From Anaerolineae bacterium (GTDB lineage: Bacteria; Chloroflexota; Anaerolineae; UBA1429): a stretch of DNA of 5,896 nt. The notes beneath the pieces are model-generated. The model was not told where the DNA came from. It did not search any database and saw nothing but the letters and a program-made list of their open reading frames with translations. The DNA is taken from positions 1 to 5,896 of the forward strand of contig JAFGLK010000108.1 of assembly GCA_016928125.1 (NCBI GenBank). The letters are read 5' to 3'. Of this stretch, positions 1 through 5,896 are shown one piece after another; the stretch's first letter is position 1, and each line of letters starts with the position of its first letter. A program made the position numbers and the translations under genes.

Positions 1-529
1 ACAGGTTCTCGCCCGCCGGTCCGATGGCCAGGATGCGCCAATCCTCTCCCAGCGATTCGCGCAAAGCCAGTTGGGTCTGAATGAGCCCCTGGCCCCAGAA
101 GCGCCTGGCGTCGACAAGCTCGATGCGGTCATCATCGATCCGCAGAATCGTCGGCTGGCTGGCCTGGCCTGTGACGATCAACCCGTCATAGCCAGCGAAC
201 TTGAGCGCAGGACCCCAGTGGCCGCCCAGATTAGCGCGTGTGTACCACTCGTGCGGGTAGGCCTGCGGGCTGAGGCCGCAGATCGTCACCCGACCGGAAC
301 TGGGCGCCGGAGTGCCCAGGAGAGCGCCCGGCATGAACATGAGAGGGCTCTCGGCATCATAGGCCGCCATGCCCCGAGGAATCAGTTCCCAGGCCAGACG
401 CGCCGCCAATCCCCGCCCGCCCAGCCAGTCAGAGAGAAAGGGCTCAGAGGAGAGCGTGCGCCAGGCGCCGGTTGTGAGATCCACATGCAGGATGCGTCCG
501 CTCCAGGGGCCAGTCCAAGGGCTGCTCAT
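1..529 (-). CDS. Aldehyde:ferredoxin oxidoreductase, N-terminal part (cut by window edge)
   Basis: This is the N-terminal 176 residues of a tungsten- or molybdenum-bis-pterin oxidoreductase of the AOR family, which oxidises aldehydes to carboxylic acids (or the reverse) with ferredoxin-type electron carriers in the cytoplasm. Reading from the ATG at 529, the family signatures are visible: GRILHVDLTTG (11-21), LGGRGLAARL (36-45), a PGALLGTPAPSSGRVT stretch (67-82), NLGGHWGPALKFAGYDGLIV (100-119) and IGPAGEN (169-175). Full AOR proteins are about 600 residues, so roughly 70% lies beyond the left edge, including the cluster-ligating cysteines. The ATG lies 6 nt after the stop of the Fe-S gene, and a purine-rich GAGGGA (542-547 region, - strand) lies 12 nt upstream, inside the end of that gene, which suggests translational coupling. 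The family is certain. The substrate and the choice of W or Mo cannot be read from this part. Confidence 0.93.
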   Translation of the reverse strand, partial: MSSPWTGPWSGRILHVDLTTGAWRTLSSEPFLSDWLGGRGLAARLAWELIPRGMAAYDAESPLMFMPGALLGTPAPSSGRVTICGLSPQAYPHEWYTRANLGGHWGPALKFAGYDGLIVTGQASQPTILRIDDDRIELVDARRFWGQGLIQTQLALRESLGEDWRILAIGPAGENL

Positions 530-535
530 ATAGCT

Positions 536-970
536 CTAACTTCCCTCTCTCCAGGTCAGCGCCCCTCGTGGACAGCTCTCCACACAGGCCGGCTGGCCGT
601 CGCAGGTATCGCATTTGACGGCCAATCCGTTGTTCACAAAGATCGCGTGAAAGGGACAGGCGTCCACACACAGCCCACAGCCCACACAGAGCGCTGGGTC
701 CACTGTCCACCACCCACCAGGCGTCAGACGAATGGCCTCTTGAGGGCAGGCCTCAGCGCAAAAGGCGTGACGGCATTGCCGGCACCAGATGATCTCGTGC
801 GAACCCGAGAAGAGATCGAGCACGATCTGGATACGTGCACGGCTGGGAATGACCTGACGCTCGTGCACCAACGAGCAGGCGATCATGCAGGCCTGGCAGC
901 CATGGCAGCGGTTCGCGTCCACGACCAGGCGCCCCTGTGCGGCTCTCGAGCGCCGATCGCTCATGGACAT
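536..970 (-). CDS. Ferredoxin-like protein with four [4Fe-4S] clusters, probable AOR electron-transfer subunit
   Basis: This 144-residue polyferredoxin-type protein resembles the HycB/CooF/AorA small subunits. It has exactly 16 cysteines in four groups: C22-x2-C-x2-C-x3-C32; C63-x2-C-x4-C-x3-CP (63-76); C95-x2-C-x2-C-x3-CP (95-106); and C120-x2-C-x5-C-x3-CP (120-134). By the usual pairing in this fold these bind four [4Fe-4S] clusters. There is no signal peptide or membrane segment, so it should be cytoplasmic. It is followed 6 nt later by the AOR gene, and small four-cluster subunits are known to wire AOR catalytic subunits to partners in AorABC-type enzymes, so it is most likely the electron conduit of that AOR (inference). 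A second ATG two codons in (964) has a purine stretch (GAGAGCG) at slightly better spacing and could be the real start. The stop is TAG at 538-536. Confidence 0.92.
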   Translation of the reverse strand: MSMSDRRSRAAQGRLVVDANRCHGCQACMIACSLVHERQVIPSRARIQIVLDLFSGSHEIIWCRQCRHAFCAEACPQEAIRLTPGGWWTVDPALCVGCGLCVDACPFHAIFVNNGLAVKCDTCDGQPACVESCPRGALTWREGS

Positions 971-1012
971 CGCTCTCGGGGAGCGCCCATCCCGGCTTGG
1001 TCCGCCATCCTG

Positions 1013-2470
1013 CTAGCCACCTCTCTGGGCCGACCAGCGCGCAGTGCCAAACTCACCCAGCGAGACCTCGCCGCTCATGCTGTCGTTGTCGACGGTCCCG
1101 CCAAAGACGTAGTGGATGGTGTTGATCTGGTAACCCAGGGTGACCCGGAACTCGATCTGGTCGCCTCGCACCTGGCCTTGCAGAGCGGTTTCGGAGAATT
1201 GGGCACGATAACGCCCACTGAGCGCTTCACCCTCCTGCTCGATGACCATCGAGTGCACGCTCTGGCCGAGCACGTAGGTGGTCGTCACCTGCCAGATGCC
1301 GTTCACATCGGCGGGCGGCACGGCCGGCTCGCCAGGGCCAACGGCCGAGGCGCGATCTCTCAGGAGGCTGCCCAGACGACGGGCCACGATCTCGGCGTCG
1401 CCTCGCTCCATCATGTAGGGCATGATCCGCAGTCCATCCGATATCCGGTGCGTGATGATGGGCGGATCGCCAGCAAGCAGCTCCTGGTAGATCTCCGGCG
1501 GCGTGCAATGCAAGGTTTCAGGATCCCAGGTGATGCGCAGCATAGGCGCATGGTTACTGAGCCCTGGCTGATCGATCGAGGTGCTGAGTGAGGGCAGATC
1601 GGCGACCGCTGCGCGAATCTCCTCAAGATAGCTCTCCCACATGCGCCACTCGGCCTCGTGATCGCGCCCTTGCACCCAGGCTTCGACGGCCGCCAGGAGG
1701 CCCATGATCTCTTCCTTGCCGGCCTTCATGGGGCGTCCCAGGGCATGGTGCGGCGCGCCGTTGAGAAAGGCCGCCCACAGGAGGTCGCGGCGCCCCAAGA
1801 CCAGGCCAGAGGCCTGCGGCCCACGCAGGCACTTGCCACCGCTGTAGCACACGGCGTCGGCGCCCATCTGGAGATAGCGGTTGGGAATATCCGGGCGCTG
1901 AGCGGCGGCATCGACGATGCAGATCACGCCTCGCTCGTGCCCGATGGCGATCATTTCCTCCACAGGGATCGTGTCATGCCGTCCATTGCCCGTGATGGCG
2001 ATCATGGCGGTGCGCTCGCTCAAGGCGGCCTTGAGGTCGGCCACCGTCTCGACCTCGACCATGCGCGCGCCAGTCATGCGGATGGCCCAGTCATAGCTGT
2101 TGCGATGGCGGCGTTGCATGATGACCTCATTGCGCAGCCCGGCCGTCTCGGGCAGGCGGGTCATCTTCTCGGGATCGCCGCCAGCCAGGCAGGCTGCGGT
2201 CAGTTGTGTCAGGGCTGCTGCACAGCCAGAGGGAATGTACCCCCATTCAGCGCCGGTGAGCTCAGCCAGGCGTTGCCCTACGGCCTCCATCAAATCGTCC
2301 ATGTTCACATAGTGGTTCGTGGCCTCGACCATGGCGTCCGCCACCTGCTTCAGGACGCGCGACCCCGTGATGATCGTATAGGTCCCATAGCAGTTGATCA
2401 ACGGTCGTAGGCCGAGGCTCTCAAAGGTAGGAACGGAACTCGTCGCCAAGGTGCTGGTGCTGGGACTCAT
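1013..2470 (-). CDS. SelA/DgaE-like PLP-dependent enzyme with an extra C-terminal beta-rich domain
   Basis: This 485-residue fold-type I PLP enzyme belongs to the SelA / D-glucosaminate-6-phosphate ammonia-lyase group. Residues 13-375 form the PLP domains: LGLRPLINCYGTYT (19-32), a YIPSGCAAALTQLTAACLAG phosphate-loop region (78-97), VDAAAQ with D187 expected to contact the PLP pyridine nitrogen, and SGGKCLRGPQASG (210-222) with K213 as the expected Schiff-base lysine. True SelA has a separate N-terminal tRNA-binding domain, which is absent here, so selenocysteine synthesis is unlikely. Residues about 388-482 are a separate beta-rich segment (NGIWQVTTTYVLGQ through FGTARWS) reached by a Pro/Gly/Ala linker. 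The ATG at 2470 is chosen because AGAGGAG lies 8 nt upstream and a promoter lies just before that. An in-frame extension to 2638 crosses both promoters and has no family similarity. Substrate unknown; elimination or beta-replacement on a sugar-amine or amino acid is plausible. It is first in the unit, 42 nt before the Fe-S gene. Confidence 0.88.
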   Translation of the reverse strand: MSPSTSTLATSSVPTFESLGLRPLINCYGTYTIITGSRVLKQVADAMVEATNHYVNMDDLMEAVGQRLAELTGAEWGYIPSGCAAALTQLTAACLAGGDPEKMTRLPETAGLRNEVIMQRRHRNSYDWAIRMTGARMVEVETVADLKAALSERTAMIAITGNGRHDTIPVEEMIAIGHERGVICIVDAAAQRPDIPNRYLQMGADAVCYSGGKCLRGPQASGLVLGRRDLLWAAFLNGAPHHALGRPMKAGKEEIMGLLAAVEAWVQGRDHEAEWRMWESYLEEIRAAVADLPSLSTSIDQPGLSNHAPMLRITWDPETLHCTPPEIYQELLAGDPPIITHRISDGLRIMPYMMERGDAEIVARRLGSLLRDRASAVGPGEPAVPPADVNGIWQVTTTYVLGQSVHSMVIEQEGEALSGRYRAQFSETALQGQVRGDQIEFRVTLGYQINTIHYVFGGTVDNDSMSGEVSLGEFGTARWSAQRGG

Positions 2471-2478
2471 GTTCGCTG

Positions 2479-2485
2479 CTCCTCT
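2479..2485 (-). promoter_or_regulatory. Ribosome binding site fixing the start of the PLP enzyme
   Basis: On the - strand AGAGGAG lies 8 nt before the ATG at 2470. It decides between this start and the longer in-frame opening at 2638, which would have to be translated through the promoter. Confidence 0.8.
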
Positions 2486-2504
2486 CTGTGGATAACGTGC
2501 ATGT

Positions 2505-2532
2505 ACTCTATCCTCAAACCTGTATCTGTCAA
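2505..2532 (-). promoter_or_regulatory. Sigma70-type promoter for the PLP enzyme / Fe-S / AOR unit
   Basis: On the - strand a perfect TTGACA (-35, 2532-2527) and TAGAGT (-10, 2510-2505; 4 of 6 matches to TATAAT) are separated by 16 nt. The predicted start near 2498 gives a short 5' UTR of about 28 nt containing the AGAGGAG site. No operator repeat was recognised around it. Confidence 0.65.
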
Positions 2533-2567
2533 GGCGCTGGAGCGCAGGAAAAACCGCTTTGGTCTTA

Positions 2568-2596
2568 TTGACAAATCGATCTGGCCATTGTATAGT
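2568..2596 (+). promoter_or_regulatory. Strong sigma70-type promoter for the T-box leader and pheST
   Basis: A perfect -35 TTGACA (2568-2573), an optimal 17-nt spacer and a -10 TATAGT (2591-2596, 5 of 6 matches) predict a transcript start near 2603. It points into the T-box leader, leaving about 480 nt before the pheS ATG. It is back-to-back with the - strand promoter, with the two -35 boxes only 35 bp apart. Confidence 0.85.
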
Positions 2597-2602
2597 GTAG
2601 CT

Positions 2603-2682
2603 GTTCACACAATCTAGGGCGCTTGCCCGGCTGGGCACTGGTTCGGTTGAGCGCTACACCCAACGCCTCTTGGCGTGTCAAA
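2603..2682 (+). other. 5' part of the pheST leader, upstream of Stem I
   Basis: This is transcribed leader of about 80 nt not explained by the conserved T-box core. It contains small inverted repeats: GGGC (2617-2620) can pair with GCCC (2625-2628), or that GCCC with GGGC (2633-2636). A perfect hairpin ACGCC-TCTT-GGCGT spans 2663-2676. No reading frame with a convincing ribosome binding site and no tRNA-like fold was found in it. Confidence 0.4.
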
Positions 2683-3027
2683 GGCTGTGAAGGAGAGCGT
2701 GGATAGGGAAGCGCCCTCAGGGAGAGGGGATCGTCGACTGAGAGTCCCCTTGGGTGATGCTCCTGTCAGAGTTCGCTCTGGAGCCGACGGTTGAAGGCCC
2801 AGGCCCTGCGCCTAGGTTGGTAGGCCGCTCCGGAAGCCCACCGTTAATCGGGCAGTCAATCGGTCCATGTTGGCCCGTCGCGGAGAAGCGACGAGCGCTC
2901 TGGGCCCGCTGACGACAAGGGGGTCCCAAAGGGACCAACCAGGGTGGTACCGCGGAGTCTCGTTGTGCATCTGCGCATGAGATGCCAACGGCTGCAACTT
3001 CGTCCCTGACAAGTTGCGGCCGTTTTT
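2683..3027 (+). promoter_or_regulatory. T-box riboswitch controlling pheST, predicted specific for tRNA-Phe
   Basis: This T-box leader senses the charging of tRNA-Phe and sets transcription read-through into pheST. The diagnostic element is the 14-nt T-box AGGGTGGTACCGCG (2941-2954); its bulge UGGU (2945-2948) would pair with a tRNA 3' end ACCA, fitting the A discriminator of tRNA-Phe. Stem I is closed by GGCT/AGCC (2683-2686 with 2782-2785) and AGAGC/GCTCT (2694-2698 with 2775-2779), with an upper GGGGA/TCCCC helix (2726-2730, 2745-2749). The codon just 5' of the closing strand is UUC (2772-2774), a Phe specifier followed by a purine. Further elements are ACGGT/ACCGT (2787-2791, 2840-2844), an inner GCCTA/TAGGC hairpin (2810-2825), and a Stem III-like CGTCGC/GCGACG hairpin (2876-2893). 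In the antiterminator, AGGG plus AC should pair with GTCCCT (3002-3007). The T-box class is near certain; individual helices were folded by eye. Confidence 0.93.
2987..3027 (+). terminator. Intrinsic terminator of the T-box leader
   Basis: AACGGCTGCAACTT (2987-3000) pairs along its full length with AAGTTGCGGCCGTT (3011-3024), with one U-G wobble. The stem encloses a 10-nt loop and ends in a run of five T (3023-3027), the first two of which pair. The loop carries the CCCT that the T-box antiterminator needs, so the two folds exclude one another. It lies 55 nt before the pheS start, the expected place for T-box attenuation. Confidence 0.92.
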
Positions 3028-3069
3028 GTTTGCCTTGATGGCGTGGCGCTTCTTGTGCCAAACCTTTCT

Positions 3070-3078
3070 GGAGGAGGG
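3070..3078 (+). promoter_or_regulatory. Ribosome binding site fixing the pheS start
   Basis: GGAGGAGGG lies directly before the ATG at 3083; the GGAGG core (3070-3074) has 8 nt of spacing. It argues against an in-frame TTG at 3014, which lies within the terminator stem. Confidence 0.88.
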
Positions 3079-3082
3079 ACCG

Positions 3083-4111
3083 ATGTTGGAGGAACTGGAG
3101 CAGATCAGAGCCAAAGCCGAGGCGGAGCTGGCGGAGGCCGAGCAACTCGCCGCTCTGGAGGCGTGGCGCATCGCCTATTTCGGCAAGCGCGGCGCCATGA
3201 CGCTGGCGCTGCGCGGCATTGGCAAGCTGCCGCCCGAGCAGCGACCCGAGGCGGGTCGCTTAGCCAATGAGATCAGGAGCGCGCTGGATCAGGCCTTTGA
3301 GGCCCGTGGCGAGGCGTTGCGTCAGGAGGCCATGGCCCACGACCTGGCCCAGGGGGCGATCGATGTGCGCCTGCCCGGGCGCAAGCCTTCGCTGGGCTAT
3401 GCGCATATCATCAACACCACCCTGCGCGAGATCTATGAGATCTTTGGGCGCATGGGCTTTCAGGTTTTTCGCAGCCGAGAGGTGGAGGATGATGTGACCA
3501 ACTTCCAGCTCTTGAACATGCCACCCCACCATCCGGCTCGCGACATGTGGAGCACTTTTTATGCGACCACGCCGGGCGTATTGCTGCGCACCCACACCTC
3601 GCCAGGCCAGATCCATGCCATGCGCGAGTATCATCCAGAGCCGCTGCGCGTGATCCTGCCTGGGCGATGCTATCGTTACGAACAGGTCACCGTGCGCGCC
3701 GACCATACCTTCACGCAGGTGGAGGGGCTGGCCATCGGCCGCCATATCACGATTAGCGATCTCAAGGGTGTGTTGGCCAACTATGCGCGCCAGATGTATG
3801 GACCAGAGCGCAAGATGCGCTTTCGCGCCAGTTACTTTCCCTTCACCGAGCCCAGCGCCGAGGTGGATATCGACTGCACCCTGTGCGGCGGTGAGGGGTG
3901 TGCCGTGTGCAAGTACACCGGCTGGGTGGAGATTCTGGGCTGCGGCATGGTGCACCCCGTGGTGTTGCGCAACGGGGGCTATGACCCGGACAAGTACAGT
4001 GGTTTTGCTTTTGGCATGGGCGTCGAGCGGATGTGTCTGCTCAAGAACAGTATCAGCGACATCCGCTACTTGTTCAGCGGAGATGTGCGTTTCCTGCAGC
4101 AGTTTGCCTAG
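3083..4111 (+). CDS. pheS: Phenylalanine--tRNA ligase alpha subunit
   Basis: This is the catalytic alpha subunit of the cytoplasmic alpha2beta2 class II phenylalanyl-tRNA synthetase, which forms Phe-AMP and transfers Phe to tRNA-Phe. At 342 residues it is the normal length. Residues 1-90 are a charged, Ala/Glu-rich helical hairpin (tRNA-binding coiled coil). The catalytic domain shows HPARDMWSTFY (150-160), LLRTHTSPGQI (167-177), motif 2 GRCYRYE (194-200) leading to FTQVEGL (210-216), and motif 3 GFAFGMGVERMCLLK (307-321) followed by ISDIR. A four-cysteine knuckle, C265-x2-C-x4-C-x2-C276, precedes GWVEILGCGMVHP (280-292); such knuckles occur in many bacterial PheS and may bind zinc. The start is set by the GGAGG site 8 nt upstream. 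It is the first gene after the T-box leader and is followed by pheT after 82 nt. Confidence 0.98.
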   Translation: MLEELEQIRAKAEAELAEAEQLAALEAWRIAYFGKRGAMTLALRGIGKLPPEQRPEAGRLANEIRSALDQAFEARGEALRQEAMAHDLAQGAIDVRLPGRKPSLGYAHIINTTLREIYEIFGRMGFQVFRSREVEDDVTNFQLLNMPPHHPARDMWSTFYATTPGVLLRTHTSPGQIHAMREYHPEPLRVILPGRCYRYEQVTVRADHTFTQVEGLAIGRHITISDLKGVLANYARQMYGPERKMRFRASYFPFTEPSAEVDIDCTLCGGEGCAVCKYTGWVEILGCGMVHPVVLRNGGYDPDKYSGFAFGMGVERMCLLKNSISDIRYLFSGDVRFLQQFA

Positions 4112-4193
4112 AAACAGCGCCCTTATGTGGATGTCGGTGTGGCCAAGTGTCTGGGTCTGACTCGGACCTATCAGTAGATGGAGGTAATGGAGG
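4112..4193 (+). other. pheS-pheT spacer
   Basis: This 82-nt spacer holds the GGAGG ribosome binding site of pheT (4180-4184). No terminator hairpin and no promoter was recognised, so read-through from pheS is expected. Confidence 0.6.
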
Positions 4194-5896
4194 ATGCTGG
4201 TTCCTCTTGGTTGGCTAAAGCAATATGTCACCTGGGACATGAGCCTGGACGAGTTCTGCGAGAAACTCACCTATGCCGGGCTAGAGGTGGGGGGCGTCGA
4301 GCGGATCGGTCAGGAATGGGATCGCGACAAGATCACTGTGGGGCAGGTCGTGGCTGTGCGGCCCCATCCCAACGCCGATCGTCTGGTGTTGGTGACCGTC
4401 GACTATGGCGGGGAGCAGCCCCTGGAGGTGGTCACTGGCGCGCCAAACCTGCGCGTGGGCGATGCGGGCCAGAAGGTCGTGTTCGCCAGAGCCGGCGCGC
4501 GGCTGATCGATCCCTACGCCGAGACGCTTGCCTACCAGACGCTCAAAAGAAGCAAGATCCGCGGCGTCGCCTCGGAGGGGATGGTCTGTTCGGAAAAAGA
4601 GCTGGGGATCTCGGAGGAGCACACCGGCATCATGATCTTGCCGGATGATGCGCCGGTCGGGACGCCCTTTGTCGACTACTGGGGCGACACGGTCCTCGAC
4701 CTGGATCTAACGCCCAACCTGGCGCGCTGCTTCTCGATGGTGGGAGTGGCCCGGGATGCGGCCGCCCTGGTGGGCGGCACATTCCGCATGCCCGACACAA
4801 CCTTGCAGGCCGAGGGCGACCCGATCGAGGGCCAGGTCGAGGTGATCATCGAGGATCCCGATCTATGTCCGCGCTATAGCGCGGCGCTGGTCAAAGACGT
4901 GAAGATCGGCCCCTCGCCCCTGTGGATGCAGCGCCGATTGATCCTGGCTGGGATGCGACCGATCAACAACGTGGTGGACATCACCAACTATGTGATGCTC
5001 GAACTGGGCCAGCCGCTGCATGCTTTTGACTTGCATTCTCTGAGGCCGCGTCGGCCGGATGGTCCGCCTGCCATCATCGTGCGTCGCGCCCACGAGGGCG
5101 AGCAGATGATGACCCTGGATGGCGAGGAGCGCACCTTTGACGGCGAGATGCTCTTGATCACCGATGGTGGCGGCCCCGTGGCGGTGGCTGGCGTGATGGG
5201 CGGTCTGGAGAGCGAGGTCACCGAACAGACGGCGGACGTGCTGCTCGAGGCGGCCAGTTTTGACTATATCAGCGTGCGGCGCACCTCGGCCTTGCTGCAC
5301 ATCCCCAGCGAGGCCGCACAGCGCTTTGGGCGAGGCGTGGATCCTGAGTTGACCCTGGTCGCCCTGCGACGGGCATCCGAGCTGATGCGCACCCTGGCCG
5401 CTGGGACGGTAGCGCAGGGTTTCGCCGACGCCTACCCGCGGCCACCGGTCATGCCAGTGATCGACCTCACTGTGTCGTTCGTCGAGCGCTGGCTCGGCAT
5501 CGAGCCCTCGGCGGATGAGATCGCCGAGATGCTCAGGCCGTTGGGTTTCGGCTGTGAGGTACTGCAGGACGCGGCTGAGCCCACCGTGCGCGTGACGGTG
5601 CCCAGCTCTCGGTTTGACGTCAGCATCCCCGCGGATCTGACGGAAGAGATCGCGCGTATGTACGGCTATGACCGTCTTCCGCTGACCCTGATCGCGGACG
5701 AGATGCCACCTCAGACCCGCTACCATGAGTTGGAGTTGGAGGACCGCGTGCGTGATGCCCTCGTGGGCATAGGCCTGACCGAGGTCATGAGCTATTCCAT
5801 GACCAATCTCGAAAGTATAGCCAGGCTCACACCGAGCCAGACCATGCCAAGTGGCGACGTCTATGTGCGCCTGGCCAATCCGCTCTCGCGCGAGCA
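4194..5896 (+). CDS. pheT: Phenylalanine--tRNA ligase beta subunit, N-terminal 567 residues (cut by window edge)
   Basis: This is the beta subunit of the tetrameric phenylalanyl-tRNA synthetase, which carries the editing site that hydrolyses Tyr-tRNA-Phe and the tRNA-contacting domains. Visible in order are the N-terminal VPLGWLKQYV (3-12) with LTYAGLEVGGVERIG (25-39); the EMAP-II-like tRNA-binding domain (about 42-150) with PHPNADRL (58-65), VTGAPNLRVGD (80-90) and GVASEGMVCSEKELGIS (124-140); the B3/B4 editing domain (about 215-385) with MRPINNVVDITNYVMLELGQPLHAFD (254-279) and AGVMGGLES (332-340); the B5 domain (about 422-500) with PSSRFDVSIPADLTEEIARMYGY (470-492); and the start of the catalytic-like core with LTEVMSYSM (528-536). 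The family is about 800 residues, so roughly 230 are missing on the right. GGAGG (4180-4184) lies 9 nt before the ATG. It is co-transcribed with pheS under the T-box. Confidence 0.97.
   Translation, partial: MLVPLGWLKQYVTWDMSLDEFCEKLTYAGLEVGGVERIGQEWDRDKITVGQVVAVRPHPNADRLVLVTVDYGGEQPLEVVTGAPNLRVGDAGQKVVFARAGARLIDPYAETLAYQTLKRSKIRGVASEGMVCSEKELGISEEHTGIMILPDDAPVGTPFVDYWGDTVLDLDLTPNLARCFSMVGVARDAAALVGGTFRMPDTTLQAEGDPIEGQVEVIIEDPDLCPRYSAALVKDVKIGPSPLWMQRRLILAGMRPINNVVDITNYVMLELGQPLHAFDLHSLRPRRPDGPPAIIVRRAHEGEQMMTLDGEERTFDGEMLLITDGGGPVAVAGVMGGLESEVTEQTADVLLEAASFDYISVRRTSALLHIPSEAAQRFGRGVDPELTLVALRRASELMRTLAAGTVAQGFADAYPRPPVMPVIDLTVSFVERWLGIEPSADEIAEMLRPLGFGCEVLQDAAEPTVRVTVPSSRFDVSIPADLTEEIARMYGYDRLPLTLIADEMPPQTRYHELELEDRVRDALVGIGLTEVMSYSMTNLESIARLTPSQTMPSGDVYVRLANPLSRE

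Noticed and set aside
71..1591. A 506-codon open frame on + lying opposite the AOR, Fe-S and PLP genes
   Set aside because: It is antisense to three genes with clear family motifs, its translation shows no recognisable domain, and it has no good ribosome binding site. Long antisense frames are expected in GC-rich DNA.
1658..2410. A 250-codon open frame on + opposite the PLP enzyme
   Set aside because: The opposite strand encodes conserved PLP-binding motifs in the same positions; this frame shows none.
2471..2638. A 56-residue N-terminal extension of the PLP enzyme
   Set aside because: It would be translated through both promoters and shows no similarity to the family; the ATG at 2470 has a good AGAGGAG site and a promoter 35 nt upstream.
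2611..2682. A possible tRNA or tRNA-like element, suggested by GGTTCGG
   Set aside because: No acceptor stem, anticodon arm or T-arm with proper pairing could be built around it.
2717..3171. Two overlapping - strand frames of 119-142 codons across the T-box leader
   Set aside because: They run antisense through a highly structured RNA leader and the pheS start, with no domain and no initiation signal.
4112..4177. A 21-codon open stretch in frame after the pheS TAG, ending at another TAG
   Set aside because: PheS proteins normally end near the FLQQF sequence seen just before the first stop, and an open stretch of this length is common by chance; recoding of UAG is not needed.
3260..4270. A 336-codon open frame on - opposite pheS
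   Set aside because: It is a shadow of pheS, low in complexity (His/Ala/Leu/Gly-rich), with no motif and no initiation signals.
4863..5726. A 287-codon open frame on - opposite pheT
   Set aside because: It is antisense to the conserved B3/B4 and B5 domains of PheT and its translation has no recognisable family.

Overview
The window is GC-rich bacterial chromosome with two divergent transcription units separated by a 612-base intergenic region. The + strand unit (from 3083) is the phenylalanyl-tRNA synthetase operon: a complete pheS and the first 567 codons of pheT, which runs off the right edge. The - strand unit (2470 down to 1) encodes a SelA/DgaE-like PLP enzyme, a four-cluster ferredoxin-like protein and the N-terminal 176 residues of a tungsten/molybdenum aldehyde:ferredoxin oxidoreductase (AOR), which runs off the left edge. 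A high-GC genome with strong sigma70-type promoters, a T-box leader and an AOR module suggests an anaerobic or facultative bacterium, possibly Chloroflexota or a high-GC relative of the Firmicutes. No phylogenetic marker was compared, so this is inference only.

The intergenic region (2471-3082) is the richest part. It carries back-to-back promoters: TTGACA-17-TATAGT on + for pheST and TTGACA-16-TAGAGT on - for the PLP enzyme unit. The + transcript then has a leader of about 480 nt holding a T-box riboswitch. This includes a candidate Stem I with a UUC (Phe) specifier, a Stem II and Stem III, a textbook 14-nt T-box with a UGGU bulge, and a strong intrinsic terminator ending in five U just before pheS. 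The expected logic is that uncharged tRNA-Phe pairs with UUC and with the UGGU bulge, stabilises the antiterminator and lets transcription enter pheST. Charged tRNA-Phe permits termination.

The - strand unit looks like an oxidoreductase module. The small Fe-S protein (16 cysteines, four [4Fe-4S] clusters) sits 6 nt upstream of the AOR gene and is probably its electron-transfer subunit, as in AorA/AorB-type complexes. The leading gene is a PLP-dependent SelA-superfamily protein without the usual SelA N-terminal domain and with an extra C-terminal beta-rich domain. Its substrate is unknown, and its operon with an AOR is the least explained part of the window. No mobile elements, tRNA or rRNA genes, or CRISPR arrays were seen.
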